Part shown: positions 48,701 to 58,000 of the stretch, one piece after another | How the letters are laid out: each line of letters begins with the position of its first letter | Position numbering within the stretch: the stretch's first letter is position 1 | Source: Pseudoalteromonas sp. T1lg23B | GTDB lineage: Bacteria; Pseudomonadota; Gammaproteobacteria; Enterobacterales; Alteromonadaceae | Reading direction: 5' to 3' | Assembly (NCBI RefSeq): GCF_002964665.1 | Contig: NZ_PQBZ01000013.1 | Location: 1-64,000, forward strand | Length of the DNA: 64,000 nucleotides | Notes under the pieces: generated by a model | The model's database searches: none | What the model was told of the DNA's origin: nothing | The model's input: the letters and a program-made list of their open reading frames with translations, nothing else | Program-made: the position numbers and the translations under genes

Positions 48701-50002
48701 CATGCCGGTGAAGACGAAGAAAGTAAAGCAAGCAATCTGAAAATCTCAGCGGTTGAGCCAGACTTAGAGAATCGTTACAAGCCATTCCCTCTTACCGATA
48801 TTCAGCAAGCATATTGGGTTGGGCGTAGCAGTGCGGTTGAGCTGGGTGATGTATCGACCACCATTTATCTGGAAGTGGAAATTAAAGCTGGCGAAGTCGC
48901 TAAGTTTGAGCGCTCATGGAACCGATTAATTGAACAGCATGAAATGCTTAGAGCCATTTTTTTAGACAGTGGCGAGCAACAGATTTTACCAGCTGTACCA
49001 CACTATGAGTTTGACATCATTGATGTGTCTAACTGCGATGAAGCGTCCGCACAAGCCCAAGCCATGGCGCTACGTGAGAAAATGTCACATCAGGTTTTAC
49101 CCTGTGACACTTGGCCGCTATTCGATATTAAAGCGATTCAGTACAGTGAAAAATCGTTCCGCCTATGTATCAACATTGACGTCCTCATTGTCGATGCATG
49201 GAGCATGAACATGATCATTGAACAGTGGCTACAGCTGTACCACAAGCCTGAAACGCAATTGCCAAAACTGGACTTCTCGTTCCGTGACTATGTAGTAGCA
49301 GAGCACTCGTTAAGAGAAACAGAAGCGTATTACCGCAGCGAACAGTACTGGTTTGACCGCATCGATTCACTACCGAATGCCCCTAAACTGCCAATGGTGA
49401 CGTCACCTACATCGGTCAAAGACGCCAAGTTCGAACGTTTTAATTACGATATGGAAGCCACCCGCTGGCAGCGTTTGAAGCAAAAGGCGCTTGCTAATGG
49501 TGTAACGCCAAACAGTGTTCTGATCAGCGCATTCTCAGAAGTACTCTCTATGTGGTCTGAAAGTAGTCACTTTGCATTGTGTTTAACCAACTACAACAGA
49601 CATCCATTCCACGCTCAGGTTGATGATATCACGGGGGATTTCACGTCGTTGACCATCCTAGAGATAGACAACCAGCTAGAAACGCCGTTTATTGAGCGCA
49701 TAGGTGCAACACAAACACGGTTATGGAAAGACCTTGATAACCGCTTGGTCAGTGCGGTGCATGTATTACGTGAGATGAGTAAACGTCGCAATGAGCGGGT
49801 GATGTTGCCCGTGGTATTCACCAGTACCTTAGGTGGCCGAGCGCTTGAACATGAGCAGACCCAAGAAGATTTTGCACAAGAGGGTTATGGCCTGAGTCAG
49901 TCATCTCAAGTATGGCTAGACCCACCAAGTGCTCGAATGGCAAGGCATGTTGCGATTCAACTGGGACAGCGTCGCTTCGCTATTCCCACAAGGCATGATT
50001 AA
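45782..50002 (+). CDS. Hybrid PKS-NRPS, 5' part: KS-AT-ACP-Cy (frameshifted)
   Basis: 1406 residues. The ketosynthase (about 10-430) has the active Cys in DTACSTSL and both His in EAHGTGT and VGHLDIAAG. The acyltransferase (about 530-820) has GHSLGEY and SHAFHSH, a malonyl-type signature. The ACP (about 905-970) carries GGDSLL. No KR, DH or ER is present, so the beta-keto group should stay. A heterocyclization domain follows (about 995 onward) with DVLIVD, the DxxxxD motif that replaces HHxxxD. Near the end an extra C in CCC (49921-49923) breaks the frame after VWLD; the other frame continues HQVLEWQGM, the normal Cy C terminus. The real gene is probably 45782-52007. It starts with GTG and overlaps the previous gene by 11 bp. 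Confidence 0.9.
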   Translation: MENNNNIAPNQIAIVGMAGRFPSATSVDEYWQNLVAGKQSSTELTDEELRNSGVPEELIADPNFVKKSYIVDAVDQFDANFFGFTARDAQITDPQQRMLLECSYEALEHAGYSNEKYEGLVGVYAGVGPMAYYIRNLLPNKTLLDSVGTLRMSIGNEKSFAATMVSYKLNLRGPSINVDTACSTSLVAIHQACQSLLSYECDMALAGGVCLDTPQKIGMHYTEGSIISPDGRCKPFDEDAKGTVKGNGAGLLVLKRLEDALEDGDTIYAVVKGSAVNNDGAFKVGYTASSVEGQVDVISEALARADIDPSNMRFVEAHGTGTILGDPIEVKALSEVYSNYTDNKQFCAIGSVKANVGHLDIAAGVAGVIKSSMAIHTKTLPMNINFTAPNPNIDFANSPFFVNTDNLSLQSDSEIVAAVSSFGIGGSNAHLILGEAPQLVSDEANRPQQLIVASAKNATSLNMQLSKIAEHLTQTPDVDLADFAYTLQVGRNEYEHRAIVVASSAEQVAEAISQGSSQVITAHSECEDANVYFMFPGQGAQHVGMAKSLYQQEALFQSVVDECAALFEQHLGFDIRSHLFSEDSDADLTSTLLSQTALFTIEYAMAKLWQANGIEATATIGHSLGEYVAACLAGVFSLEDAVKLVAARATLMNKVAAGSMLMIQQGEEQVSAYLNEQICLAAVNGDAISVVSGETDAINALQAQLQAQNVDCRILHTSHAFHSHMLDPILEEFKAVLDGMTFNAPVKPFISNVTGDWIEVSQATSPTYWVNHLRGTVQFAKGLNTLLQDPKAVLLEVGPGQVLSTLAKRSFKVKNSIASARHAKDQRCDVDTWLRAFGALWQAGVAVDWSMLHQGTFRRRVAAPTYQFDKQSYWIGNDAQATQDVENVVSAAPQREQQTHTDGGIDAAVARIWQDAFGIDKVDLSENFFQLGGDSLLATQLLSRIRQELDVQVTLSELFESTDLADFIAMVQGHAGEDEESKASNLKISAVEPDLENRYKPFPLTDIQQAYWVGRSSAVELGDVSTTIYLEVEIKAGEVAKFERSWNRLIEQHEMLRAIFLDSGEQQILPAVPHYEFDIIDVSNCDEASAQAQAMALREKMSHQVLPCDTWPLFDIKAIQYSEKSFRLCINIDVLIVDAWSMNMIIEQWLQLYHKPETQLPKLDFSFRDYVVAEHSLRETEAYYRSEQYWFDRIDSLPNAPKLPMVTSPTSVKDAKFERFNYDMEATRWQRLKQKALANGVTPNSVLISAFSEVLSMWSESSHFALCLTNYNRHPFHAQVDDITGDFTSLTILEIDNQLETPFIERIGATQTRLWKDLDNRLVSAVHVLREMSKRRNERVMLPVVFTSTLGGRALEHEQTQEDFAQEGYGLSQSSQVWLDPPSARMARHVAIQLGQRRFAIPTRHD

Positions 50003-52007
50003 GAGCATGTTTGATACTTACTGCGCGTTCTTAGAGCAGTTGGTTGATAACGATGATATCTGGAACGCAGTGACCCCTATTCGTCAGGCAGAAATTGCCC
50101 CGCCAATGGAGTGTAAGCAGTTTGAGGATCATATCTTACATCATGGTTTACAGCGTTTAGCGAAAACCCATGGCGAGTCATTCGCTATTGCTTCGGCTGG
50201 CGATGAACTCAACTACGCACAGCTAGACAATGTGGCTGATCACATTGCCACTCGAGTTCATGAACTGGGCGTAGAAAAAGAAGAGTTGGTTGCCGTCATT
50301 ATGCCTAAAGGTTGGCAGCAAGTGGCTGCGACCCACGGGATCTTACGAGCGGGTGGCGCATATCTGCCAATCGATCCTGAGTGGCCAGAGCAAAGACAGC
50401 AAGATTTAATTGAGACCACTCAAGCGAAGGTGGTGATCACCTTAGTTGAATATGCGCAGCACTTCAGTGCGTGGCCGGTGTCAGTGATTGGTGTTGACTC
50501 ACAGTGGCAACACAGCAAGCCTGCACAGTTAGTGAATGCAGACGTGCAACCGGAAGATCTGGCATATGTGATTTTCACATCAGGTTCTACGGGCAAACCA
50601 AAAGGGGTAATGATTGATCACCGTGGTGCCATGAACACCATTTCAGACATCAACGAGCGTTTCAATGTAACCGCTAAAGACCGTATTTTTGGCCTCTCGG
50701 CACTGAGCTTCGACTTGTCAGTATACGATAATTTTGCCCCTTACTTTGTGGGAGCTGGCTTAGTTATCCCAGCGGGTGAGCAAATTAAAGACCCAAGTGG
50801 TTGGAATAGTTTACTGACGCAGTACGAGGTGAGCGTATGGAACACCGTACCGGCACTGTTCCAAATTTTGGCTGAGTATCAAGAGCACGCAGGTGTGAAC
50901 TTCCCAGCCTTGCGTCTGGCGATGCTCAGTGGTGACTGGATCCCACTGAACCTACCGACGGATGCCCGACAAAAGCTTAACGATAAGTTAGAGATCATTA
51001 GCTTAGGTGGTGCAACCGAGTGTTCTATCTGGTCAGTATTCTACCCAATTGATGAAGTGAAGCCGCAGTGGAAGAGCATTCCTTATGGTGTGGGCTTAAC
51101 CAATCAACGTCTGTATGTACTCAATAAGCAACTCGACGAATGTCCGGTGGGTGTGACGGGTGATATCTACATTGCGGGTGTCGGTCTTGCACTTGGCTAC
51201 TACAAAGATGAAGAGAAAACCAATGCGCACTTTATCGTTCATCCAATAACGGGTGAAAGACTCTATCGAACCGGTGACTGTGGCAAATACTTCGCGGATG
51301 GCTGTATTGAGTTCCTAGGCCGTAACGACAATCAGGTGAAAGTAAACGGCTATCGCATCGAATTAGGTGAAATCGAGTCTGCGATTCGTGACTGTGGCTT
51401 GTTTGAAGATGTGGTGGTAGTGGCACAAGGTAGCAACAAACCGGGCGCACACACTAATACGCGTCTGATTGCTTACTTGTTAACGAACTCAGACGGTGCG
51501 TCAGTTGCTAACGCGGAAGCGCAACTGGTGTCGCTACTGGCAGACAAGATCCCAAGCTACATGATCCCAAATGCCTACGTGACGTTGGACAAACTGCCAC
51601 TTACAGCGAATGGCAAAGTAGATAGAAAAGCGCTGGTAAGTCAGGAAATCAAGGTGACTTATACTCGCGAAAAGATAACGGCTAAAAATGACACCGAGCG
51701 CCGTATTGCAGGAATTTGGGCAAGTGTGTTGGGTTTTGATGACTTCAGTACCGACGACAACTTCTTCGAAATTGGTGGAGATTCCGTGTCGATTTTGAAA
51801 GTGCATCAGCAGTTGGTGAAGGAATTCGGTTCCGGTCTGACGGTGGTCGAAATGTTTAAGCATCCAAAGATTGTCGCGTTAGCACAATTTATCGACACCC
51901 TTGCTCCAGTAGCACGTTCTAAAGATGACCTAAAAGCAAAGGCAAACAAACAAAAAGCCGCCCTTGGCAAAAAGCGCAGCGCGTCAAAAAGGAGAGTGAA
52001 CTCATGA
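49929..52007 (+). CDS. Hybrid PKS-NRPS, 3' part: (Cy)-A(Cys)-PCP
   Basis: 692 residues; the first 40 finish the Cy domain begun in the preceding frame, so the GTG at 49929 is not a real start. The A domain (about 60-570) has FTSGSTGKPKG, SFDLSVYDNF and GATECSIWS. Hand-read pocket residues give DLYNMSLIW, the classic cysteine code of thiazoline-forming modules. The PCP (about 590-660) has GGDSVS. With the Cy domain this module should condense and cyclise cysteine to a thiazoline; no oxidase domain for thiazole formation is seen in it. The tail is very basic (KKRSASKRRVNS) and may dock. The stop overlaps the next ATG (ATGA). Confidence 0.9.
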   Translation: MLEWQGMLRFNWDSVASLFPQGMIKSMFDTYCAFLEQLVDNDDIWNAVTPIRQAEIAPPMECKQFEDHILHHGLQRLAKTHGESFAIASAGDELNYAQLDNVADHIATRVHELGVEKEELVAVIMPKGWQQVAATHGILRAGGAYLPIDPEWPEQRQQDLIETTQAKVVITLVEYAQHFSAWPVSVIGVDSQWQHSKPAQLVNADVQPEDLAYVIFTSGSTGKPKGVMIDHRGAMNTISDINERFNVTAKDRIFGLSALSFDLSVYDNFAPYFVGAGLVIPAGEQIKDPSGWNSLLTQYEVSVWNTVPALFQILAEYQEHAGVNFPALRLAMLSGDWIPLNLPTDARQKLNDKLEIISLGGATECSIWSVFYPIDEVKPQWKSIPYGVGLTNQRLYVLNKQLDECPVGVTGDIYIAGVGLALGYYKDEEKTNAHFIVHPITGERLYRTGDCGKYFADGCIEFLGRNDNQVKVNGYRIELGEIESAIRDCGLFEDVVVVAQGSNKPGAHTNTRLIAYLLTNSDGASVANAEAQLVSLLADKIPSYMIPNAYVTLDKLPLTANGKVDRKALVSQEIKVTYTREKITAKNDTERRIAGIWASVLGFDDFSTDDNFFEIGGDSVSILKVHQQLVKEFGSGLTVVEMFKHPKIVALAQFIDTLAPVARSKDDLKAKANKQKAALGKKRSASKRRVNS

Positions 52008-55000
52008 GTCAATACAAATTAAATACAACTCACAATGATGAACAAGCATTGCCTGAAGAAGTTGCGGTTGCGGTGATTGGCATGGCGGGTCAGTTTCCTG
52101 GCGCCGAGAACGTTGCCGAGTTTTGGGACAATCTCTCGAAAGGGGTTGAGTCTATCGCCCGTTTATCGGATGAAGACTTACGCCGATGTGGCATAAGCGA
52201 CGAGCTGTTAAATAACAAATCGTATGTTAAAGCAGGTGCTTATTTAAAGAATTCAGACATGTTCGACCCTGAGTTTTTTGATATGACACCCAAAGAGGCG
52301 GAGATCACCGACCCACAGCATCGTGTACTACTTGAATGTGCCCACGATGCAATGAGCGATGCCGGTTATGTTGGAGAGCAATACGATGGTGCTGTCTCAG
52401 TGTATGCGGGAATTGGAGTGGACACTTATTTGTTGGGCAACATCATGCCCAACCCACAAATTCTCAACGAAATGGGGATGTATCAGTTAGTACTGGGCAA
52501 CGACAAGTGCTATGCGGTATCGCGTATCTCTTACAAGTTGAATTTGACAGGTGCTTCGCTGTTGGTTGATACCTCCTGTTCAACCAGCTTGGTATCTATT
52601 GTGATGGCCTATAAGAGCCTGCTCAGCTATGACTGCGATATGGCGTTGGCGGGTGGTGCAAAAGTAAATGCTTCCGAGGTTGGATACCTGTATGAGCCAG
52701 GCAGCGTAAACTCGCCAGATGGTCATTGTCGTGCATTCGATGCTCAAGCATCTGGTACGGTGTTTGGTAACGGTGTAGGTCTGTTATTGATGAAACGCCT
52801 TGAAGATGCCATTGAAGATAAAGACAACATCATAGGCATTATCCGTGGTGGTGCAATCAACAACGATGGCTCTGATAAAGTGGGCTTCACGGCCCCAAGC
52901 GTTGCGAAACAGCGTGATGTGATTGAACAGGCATTAGAATTTTCAGAAGTGCCTGCACAGTCTATCTCTTATGTTGAAGCACATGGTACAGGTACTCGTT
53001 TGGGTGACCCAGTTGAGATTGGTGCACTGAACGAAGCCTTTGCCGATTGTCCAGCACAAAGTTGTTACATTGGCTCTGTAAAAACCAATGTGGGTCACCT
53101 AGAAACCGCCGCAGGGGTAACAGGTGTGATTAAAACCCTGTTATCAATGAAAAATGACACATTGCCAGCGACATTGAATTATGAAACGCCGAACCCTGCT
53201 ATCAACATTGAGCAAACGCCGTTTAAAGTAGTGGCTCAGAACACGCCGTGGGCACGCACAGATAGCCCCAGACGCGCTTGTGTTAGCTCATTCGGTATTG
53301 GCGGAACCAACGCCCATGTTATTTTGGAAGAGCCGCCTGAGCGTGAATATCCAGCCGAGCCGGGCAGCGAATTGTTATTGTTATCTGCCAAATGTGGTAA
53401 AGCGCTGAAGCAGTCACAACACAATCTTAGTGCTGCATTGCCACAAGTTAAATCACTACAAGATGCGGCTTATACCTTGGCCGTTGGCCGTAAAGCGTAT
53501 GCTCATCGCAGCTATGCAGCGGTGAATGACAAAGGAGCGGTGACATTCGCCCCTGCCAATGAGTTGACAAAAGCGGTCAGTAAAGTGGCTTGGGTGGTCC
53601 CTGGGCAGGGCACTCAATATGTGGGCATGTCACGTGATTTGCACCGACGTTTTGATGTGTTTAGAAACACATTTGAGCAATGTTGTGAGCTAATTGTACG
53701 TCAAGGTGGTCAAGATATTCGCCATCTCCTGTTGGCTGAAACCGCCGAACCGTCCATGCAGCAACAGATCACGCAAACTGAGTATGCTCAGCCTGCCATT
53801 TTTGTTCATGCCTATGCCATGGCAAAACAATTACAGGCGATGGGTCTTGAACCTGAATTGATGTTAGGTCACAGCTTAGGTGAGTATGTGGTGGCTTGTT
53901 TAGCGGGCGTACTGAGCCTTGATGACGCCATCAAACTGGTACTCACACGCGCACAATTGATGAACCAAGTTACAAGCGGCGCAATGCTGTCGATTAGTGC
54001 TTCATTGGATGTGGTTCAGAGTGTTCTGGCTCAGGCAAGTGCTGACCAGATTGATATTTGCGCCATCAATAGTGCGAAATCTATAGTGGTGGGTGGCACA
54101 CACGAAGCCATTGATAGTTTGTCTACGCTGTTAAATGACAAGCAAATTGATAATCGTAAGCTGGTGACATCTCATGCCTTTCACAGTCATATGCTGGAAC
54201 CTGTGCTGGGCGAGTTTGAAGCAGCGGTTCGTGATATTACCTTCCACGCGCCACAAATGCGTTATGTATCTAGCTTAAATGGCCAACTGGTCAATACACA
54301 GATGGTGTGTGAGCCAAAATATTGGGTGCAGCACCTACGCCAAACGGTTCAGTTTGGTAGCGCGGTTGCCACCCTAATCAGCGAAGGGGTGGACTGTGTG
54401 TTTGACCTTGGTCCTTCGAACACGGCAGCCATGCTGGTACGAGATAACGTGACCAGTGCTTGCGCTATTATTCACTGCGCGCCAAACGTCAAACAGAAAA
54501 CAGCGAGCGATTTAGTCCTACTAGAAGCCATTGGTAAGTATTGGAGCCTTGGCGGCCACATTGATTGGCAAGACTTTTACGCCAACCGCGATTGCTACCG
54601 CACCTCTTTACCAGGTTACCCATACCAAAAACGTCGTTGCTGGATTGACCCAATTCATAGCGAAGCGGCACCTAAGGTTGCGCAGCAACCAGCCCCAGCA
54701 CCAGCAGAGCCGGTGAAAGAGTTAGACATTAGCGATGAACAAGGCGCACCACGCAATGCGACCGAAGCCATGATTGTAAAAATTTGGCAGCAATTGCTTG
54801 GGGTAGAGTCTATCGCCATCACCGATAACTTTTTCGACCTAGGTGGACAGTCATTGCTGGCCTCTCGTGTGATCAGTTGTATCTACGAAGAGACGGGCCT
54901 AGAGGTCGATGTAAGTGCCATATTTGAATCACCAACCGTAGAGGCCTTGGCCTCAGTAATCGTTGAGCAACAGCTCAGCTCAACAGACAGCGAAGAACTA

Positions 55001-55030
55001 GAACGTTTGTTACTTGAACTAGAAGAGTAA
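52004..55030 (+). CDS. Type I PKS module: KS-AT-ACP
   Basis: 1008 residues. The ketosynthase (about 18-445) has DTSCSTSLV, EAHGTGTRLG and VGHLETAAG, all catalytic residues present. The acyltransferase (about 530-830) has GHSLGEYV and SHAFHSHMLEP, so malonyl-CoA is predicted. The carrier (about 915-985) has its Ser in GGQSLLASR. No reductive domains are present. It should add one malonate unit to the thiazoline-bearing chain. The acidic tail SEELERLLLELEE faces the basic start of the next protein, a typical docking pair. AAAAAGGAGA lies 8 bases before the ATG. Confidence 0.94.
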   Translation: MSQYKLNTTHNDEQALPEEVAVAVIGMAGQFPGAENVAEFWDNLSKGVESIARLSDEDLRRCGISDELLNNKSYVKAGAYLKNSDMFDPEFFDMTPKEAEITDPQHRVLLECAHDAMSDAGYVGEQYDGAVSVYAGIGVDTYLLGNIMPNPQILNEMGMYQLVLGNDKCYAVSRISYKLNLTGASLLVDTSCSTSLVSIVMAYKSLLSYDCDMALAGGAKVNASEVGYLYEPGSVNSPDGHCRAFDAQASGTVFGNGVGLLLMKRLEDAIEDKDNIIGIIRGGAINNDGSDKVGFTAPSVAKQRDVIEQALEFSEVPAQSISYVEAHGTGTRLGDPVEIGALNEAFADCPAQSCYIGSVKTNVGHLETAAGVTGVIKTLLSMKNDTLPATLNYETPNPAINIEQTPFKVVAQNTPWARTDSPRRACVSSFGIGGTNAHVILEEPPEREYPAEPGSELLLLSAKCGKALKQSQHNLSAALPQVKSLQDAAYTLAVGRKAYAHRSYAAVNDKGAVTFAPANELTKAVSKVAWVVPGQGTQYVGMSRDLHRRFDVFRNTFEQCCELIVRQGGQDIRHLLLAETAEPSMQQQITQTEYAQPAIFVHAYAMAKQLQAMGLEPELMLGHSLGEYVVACLAGVLSLDDAIKLVLTRAQLMNQVTSGAMLSISASLDVVQSVLAQASADQIDICAINSAKSIVVGGTHEAIDSLSTLLNDKQIDNRKLVTSHAFHSHMLEPVLGEFEAAVRDITFHAPQMRYVSSLNGQLVNTQMVCEPKYWVQHLRQTVQFGSAVATLISEGVDCVFDLGPSNTAAMLVRDNVTSACAIIHCAPNVKQKTASDLVLLEAIGKYWSLGGHIDWQDFYANRDCYRTSLPGYPYQKRRCWIDPIHSEAAPKVAQQPAPAPAEPVKELDISDEQGAPRNATEAMIVKIWQQLLGVESIAITDNFFDLGGQSLLASRVISCIYEETGLEVDVSAIFESPTVEALASVIVEQQLSSTDSEELERLLLELEE

Positions 55031-55035
55031 ACACC

Positions 55036-58000
55036 ATGACTACAGCAAATTTAAAAGCTCGGTTGGCGAAGCTATCACCCGAGCAGCGGGAGCTTTTGCT
55101 TAAAAAGCTCCAAAATAGCCAAAAAACGACTAAAAAAGAAACGGTTGCGCCGGTTACACGAGAGTTTGGTTTATCCAATGCACAACAAAGAATGTGGTTA
55201 TTTGAGCAGTTAAACCACGGTGACAATGCATACAATATTGTTTCAGCATTGCGCTTTGTTGGGGACTTTAATCCAGAAGCATTTCGTTGGTCTATCCAGC
55301 AGTTGGTTAACCGTAATGAGATGTTCAGAACTTACTACAAAGAGGGGGATACCCCACTACAGGTGGTAGAGCCTGAGTATCAAGTTGAAGTGAACATGTT
55401 AGCACCACTGGCGCTGGATTTTGTTAAAGATAGAGAGCAGGTTGAAGCGTTTGTTGCAAAACAAAGTGATGTTGCCTTTGCACTAGATAAGCTGCCATTG
55501 TTCAGCGTCGATTGTGTGCCTTTGGCAGACGGTTCACACATCATTATGTTTGTGATCCACCATATCCTTGCGGATGGCTGGTCATTAGGTTTGATCGAGG
55601 AGCAGCTAAACGAGAACTATTTTGCATATTTGGATGGTCAACGCGACGATGTTAAAGCCAATGCATGCCAGTTCAGAGACTTTGTGGCTTGGGAAAAGGA
55701 TTGGCTAGAGAGCAGTAGCGCCGATCAGCAGCGCCTTTACTGGAAAAAACAGTTACATGGAGCACCTGAACATTTGCCAATGCCAACAATGGTACCGCGT
55801 AGTTCACAGTTGACGTTGAATGCTCAATCACATTTGTTCCAATTGAGTGAGCAGCAAATTGAGGGCTTAAAGCAGCTAGCGAACGATCATCAAGCCAGCT
55901 TCTTTATGGTATTGGTCGCCACCTTTAAATTAGCACTAAGCTACTTTAGTGGCGTTGAAGATTTAACCGTGGGTACGCCAGTTGCTAACCGTAAACGGGC
56001 CCAGTTTGACGGCGTTATCGGCATGATGTCCAACACCGTGGCGCTGCGCAGTCAGCCGAAACGCAGCAGCACGTTTGTTGAGTATTTAAACCAAGTTAAA
56101 GCCATGTCTTTACAGGCATTTGCGAACCAAAACGTCCCATTTGAAGAAGTGGTTGATAGTCTGCAACTAGAGCGTAGTGCGCACTATTCGCCGTTATTCC
56201 AAGTGTTGTTCGCATTACATGCTTCAGACAAAGAAGAGCTGCAACTGGATGATATCCAAGTTGAACCAGTCCACCTAGCTCGTAAGACCATTGAATTCGA
56301 TATGATTTTTGAGTTTTTCACCAGCAATTTCAATGATCATCAGGTGGTCTTTTCTTACAAAGAAGACTTATTTTCAGCATCGATGATTGAAGCCTTAACC
56401 GCGACTTTTAATGCGATCGTCGATTATGTGACAACCCGTACCGCGTCAGACTTGCCGCTGGCTGAGTTGTTCACTCCCCTAAATCAAGCTGCTGGCGTGG
56501 TTGCTCCAGTTGCGAACTTTGAATTCAGTGCGGAGCAGGTCGCAGAGCGTATCAGCGCACAAACAGACCATAAAACCTTGCAACAGCAATGGCAGTCTTT
56601 AGATGTAAAATTGAACTGGCAACAGTCAGTCAACTTTATGCAGCAATATTTACCGCTCACGGCACAAGATACGGTGTTATTAGAGGCGCAGTTGAGCCCT
56701 GAATTATCATTATTGGTTAACCTTTGGGCATCAGCGGTTGGCGCACAGTGTCACTTCATCAACGGCCTTGATGAGATAAGCGAAGCGGCCACTGTATTAG
56801 TGGCCAACCCTGCAACAGCACAAGCACTCAGTCGCCTAGGCACAACACAGGCGTTACGCGCTGTGTTGGTCAACGGTGCGCAACCTGATTTTGATCTCAG
56901 TGCATTGGCAATTCCGGCTTACTTCACTTGGTCAATGCCACATTGTTTACCCAGTGTGATAGCAAGCTCAGCAATGAAGGGTAAAGGGGTTGCTTACACA
57001 GGAGAAGTCAGCATTGTGAATACTCTGGGTGAAGTGTTACCAGAGGGTGCAGTGGGAGAGCTTAAGGTAGAACAGTATTTAACAGGGATTGCAGCTTGTA
57101 TTGAAAATGGTGAGATCTGCTTATTGCACTATGTGGGCAATCGTCATACTCAGTTACAGGCTTGGCACAATGGTCGCTGGGTTGAGTGCGCAGCCATCAG
57201 AGCACAATTATTGGCTCAGCAAGGGGTGCAAGATGCCGTGGTTTATAACCGTAAAGACAGTGCGGGCATTTATCGTTTAGTGGCTTATATTGTCAGCAAT
57301 CGTCCATTATCAGGCGAACGCTTGTATAGCGAATTGAGCGAAGCGCTCCCCGCGCATCAAGTCCCGCATGCGCTGGCTTTTGTGTCGCAATTACCACGTA
57401 ACACACAAGGTGCAATCAACTTTACTAAGTTGGAAGAAGTCGCTTTATTTGACCGCGAGCAATTGATTGGTGTGGACGGTTACTTGGAGAGCAACTTACG
57501 CACTGCAGAGCCGATTTCACTCCAGCAACTGGCGCGTCAGCAACAAGGCAGTGAGGCATCACAGAGCAATGACACACCGGCGACAAGCTGTGGGGAAGCG
57601 CTCGATTTTGACGCCCTACCGAACAACTTAGCAGAGCTTTTGTGTAATGCAGCACAAACCGACCATGGTGTGACCTTTGTGCTTAATGAGCAAGGTGAGA
57701 CGCAGCGCATTGGCTATGCAGAATTACTAGAGCAAGCAAAGCGCGTGGCAAATGGTTTGTACAACGCGGGTCTTACAGCTGGGGATCGAGTGGTGTTGCA
57801 GCTTGCGAATAACGCCGATATCGTGCGTGCATTTTGGGGATGTTTAGTCGCAGGGATGGTGCCTATGCCGGTGGCGTGCCCTGACAGCTATGATGTTCAA
57901 GATAAAGATTTTGAGAAAATCACCAGCAGCGTTAAAGACTTACATATCAAAGCCGCGATTTGTGAACACGCTAATCAGAGCGTGCTAACAACACAAACAA

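Noticed and set aside
29784..55030. Match to the alterochromide lipopeptide locus known from Pseudoalteromonas
   Set aside because: That family is purely NRPS as far as I know. The KS-AT modules, Cy domain and monooxygenase insert here do not fit.
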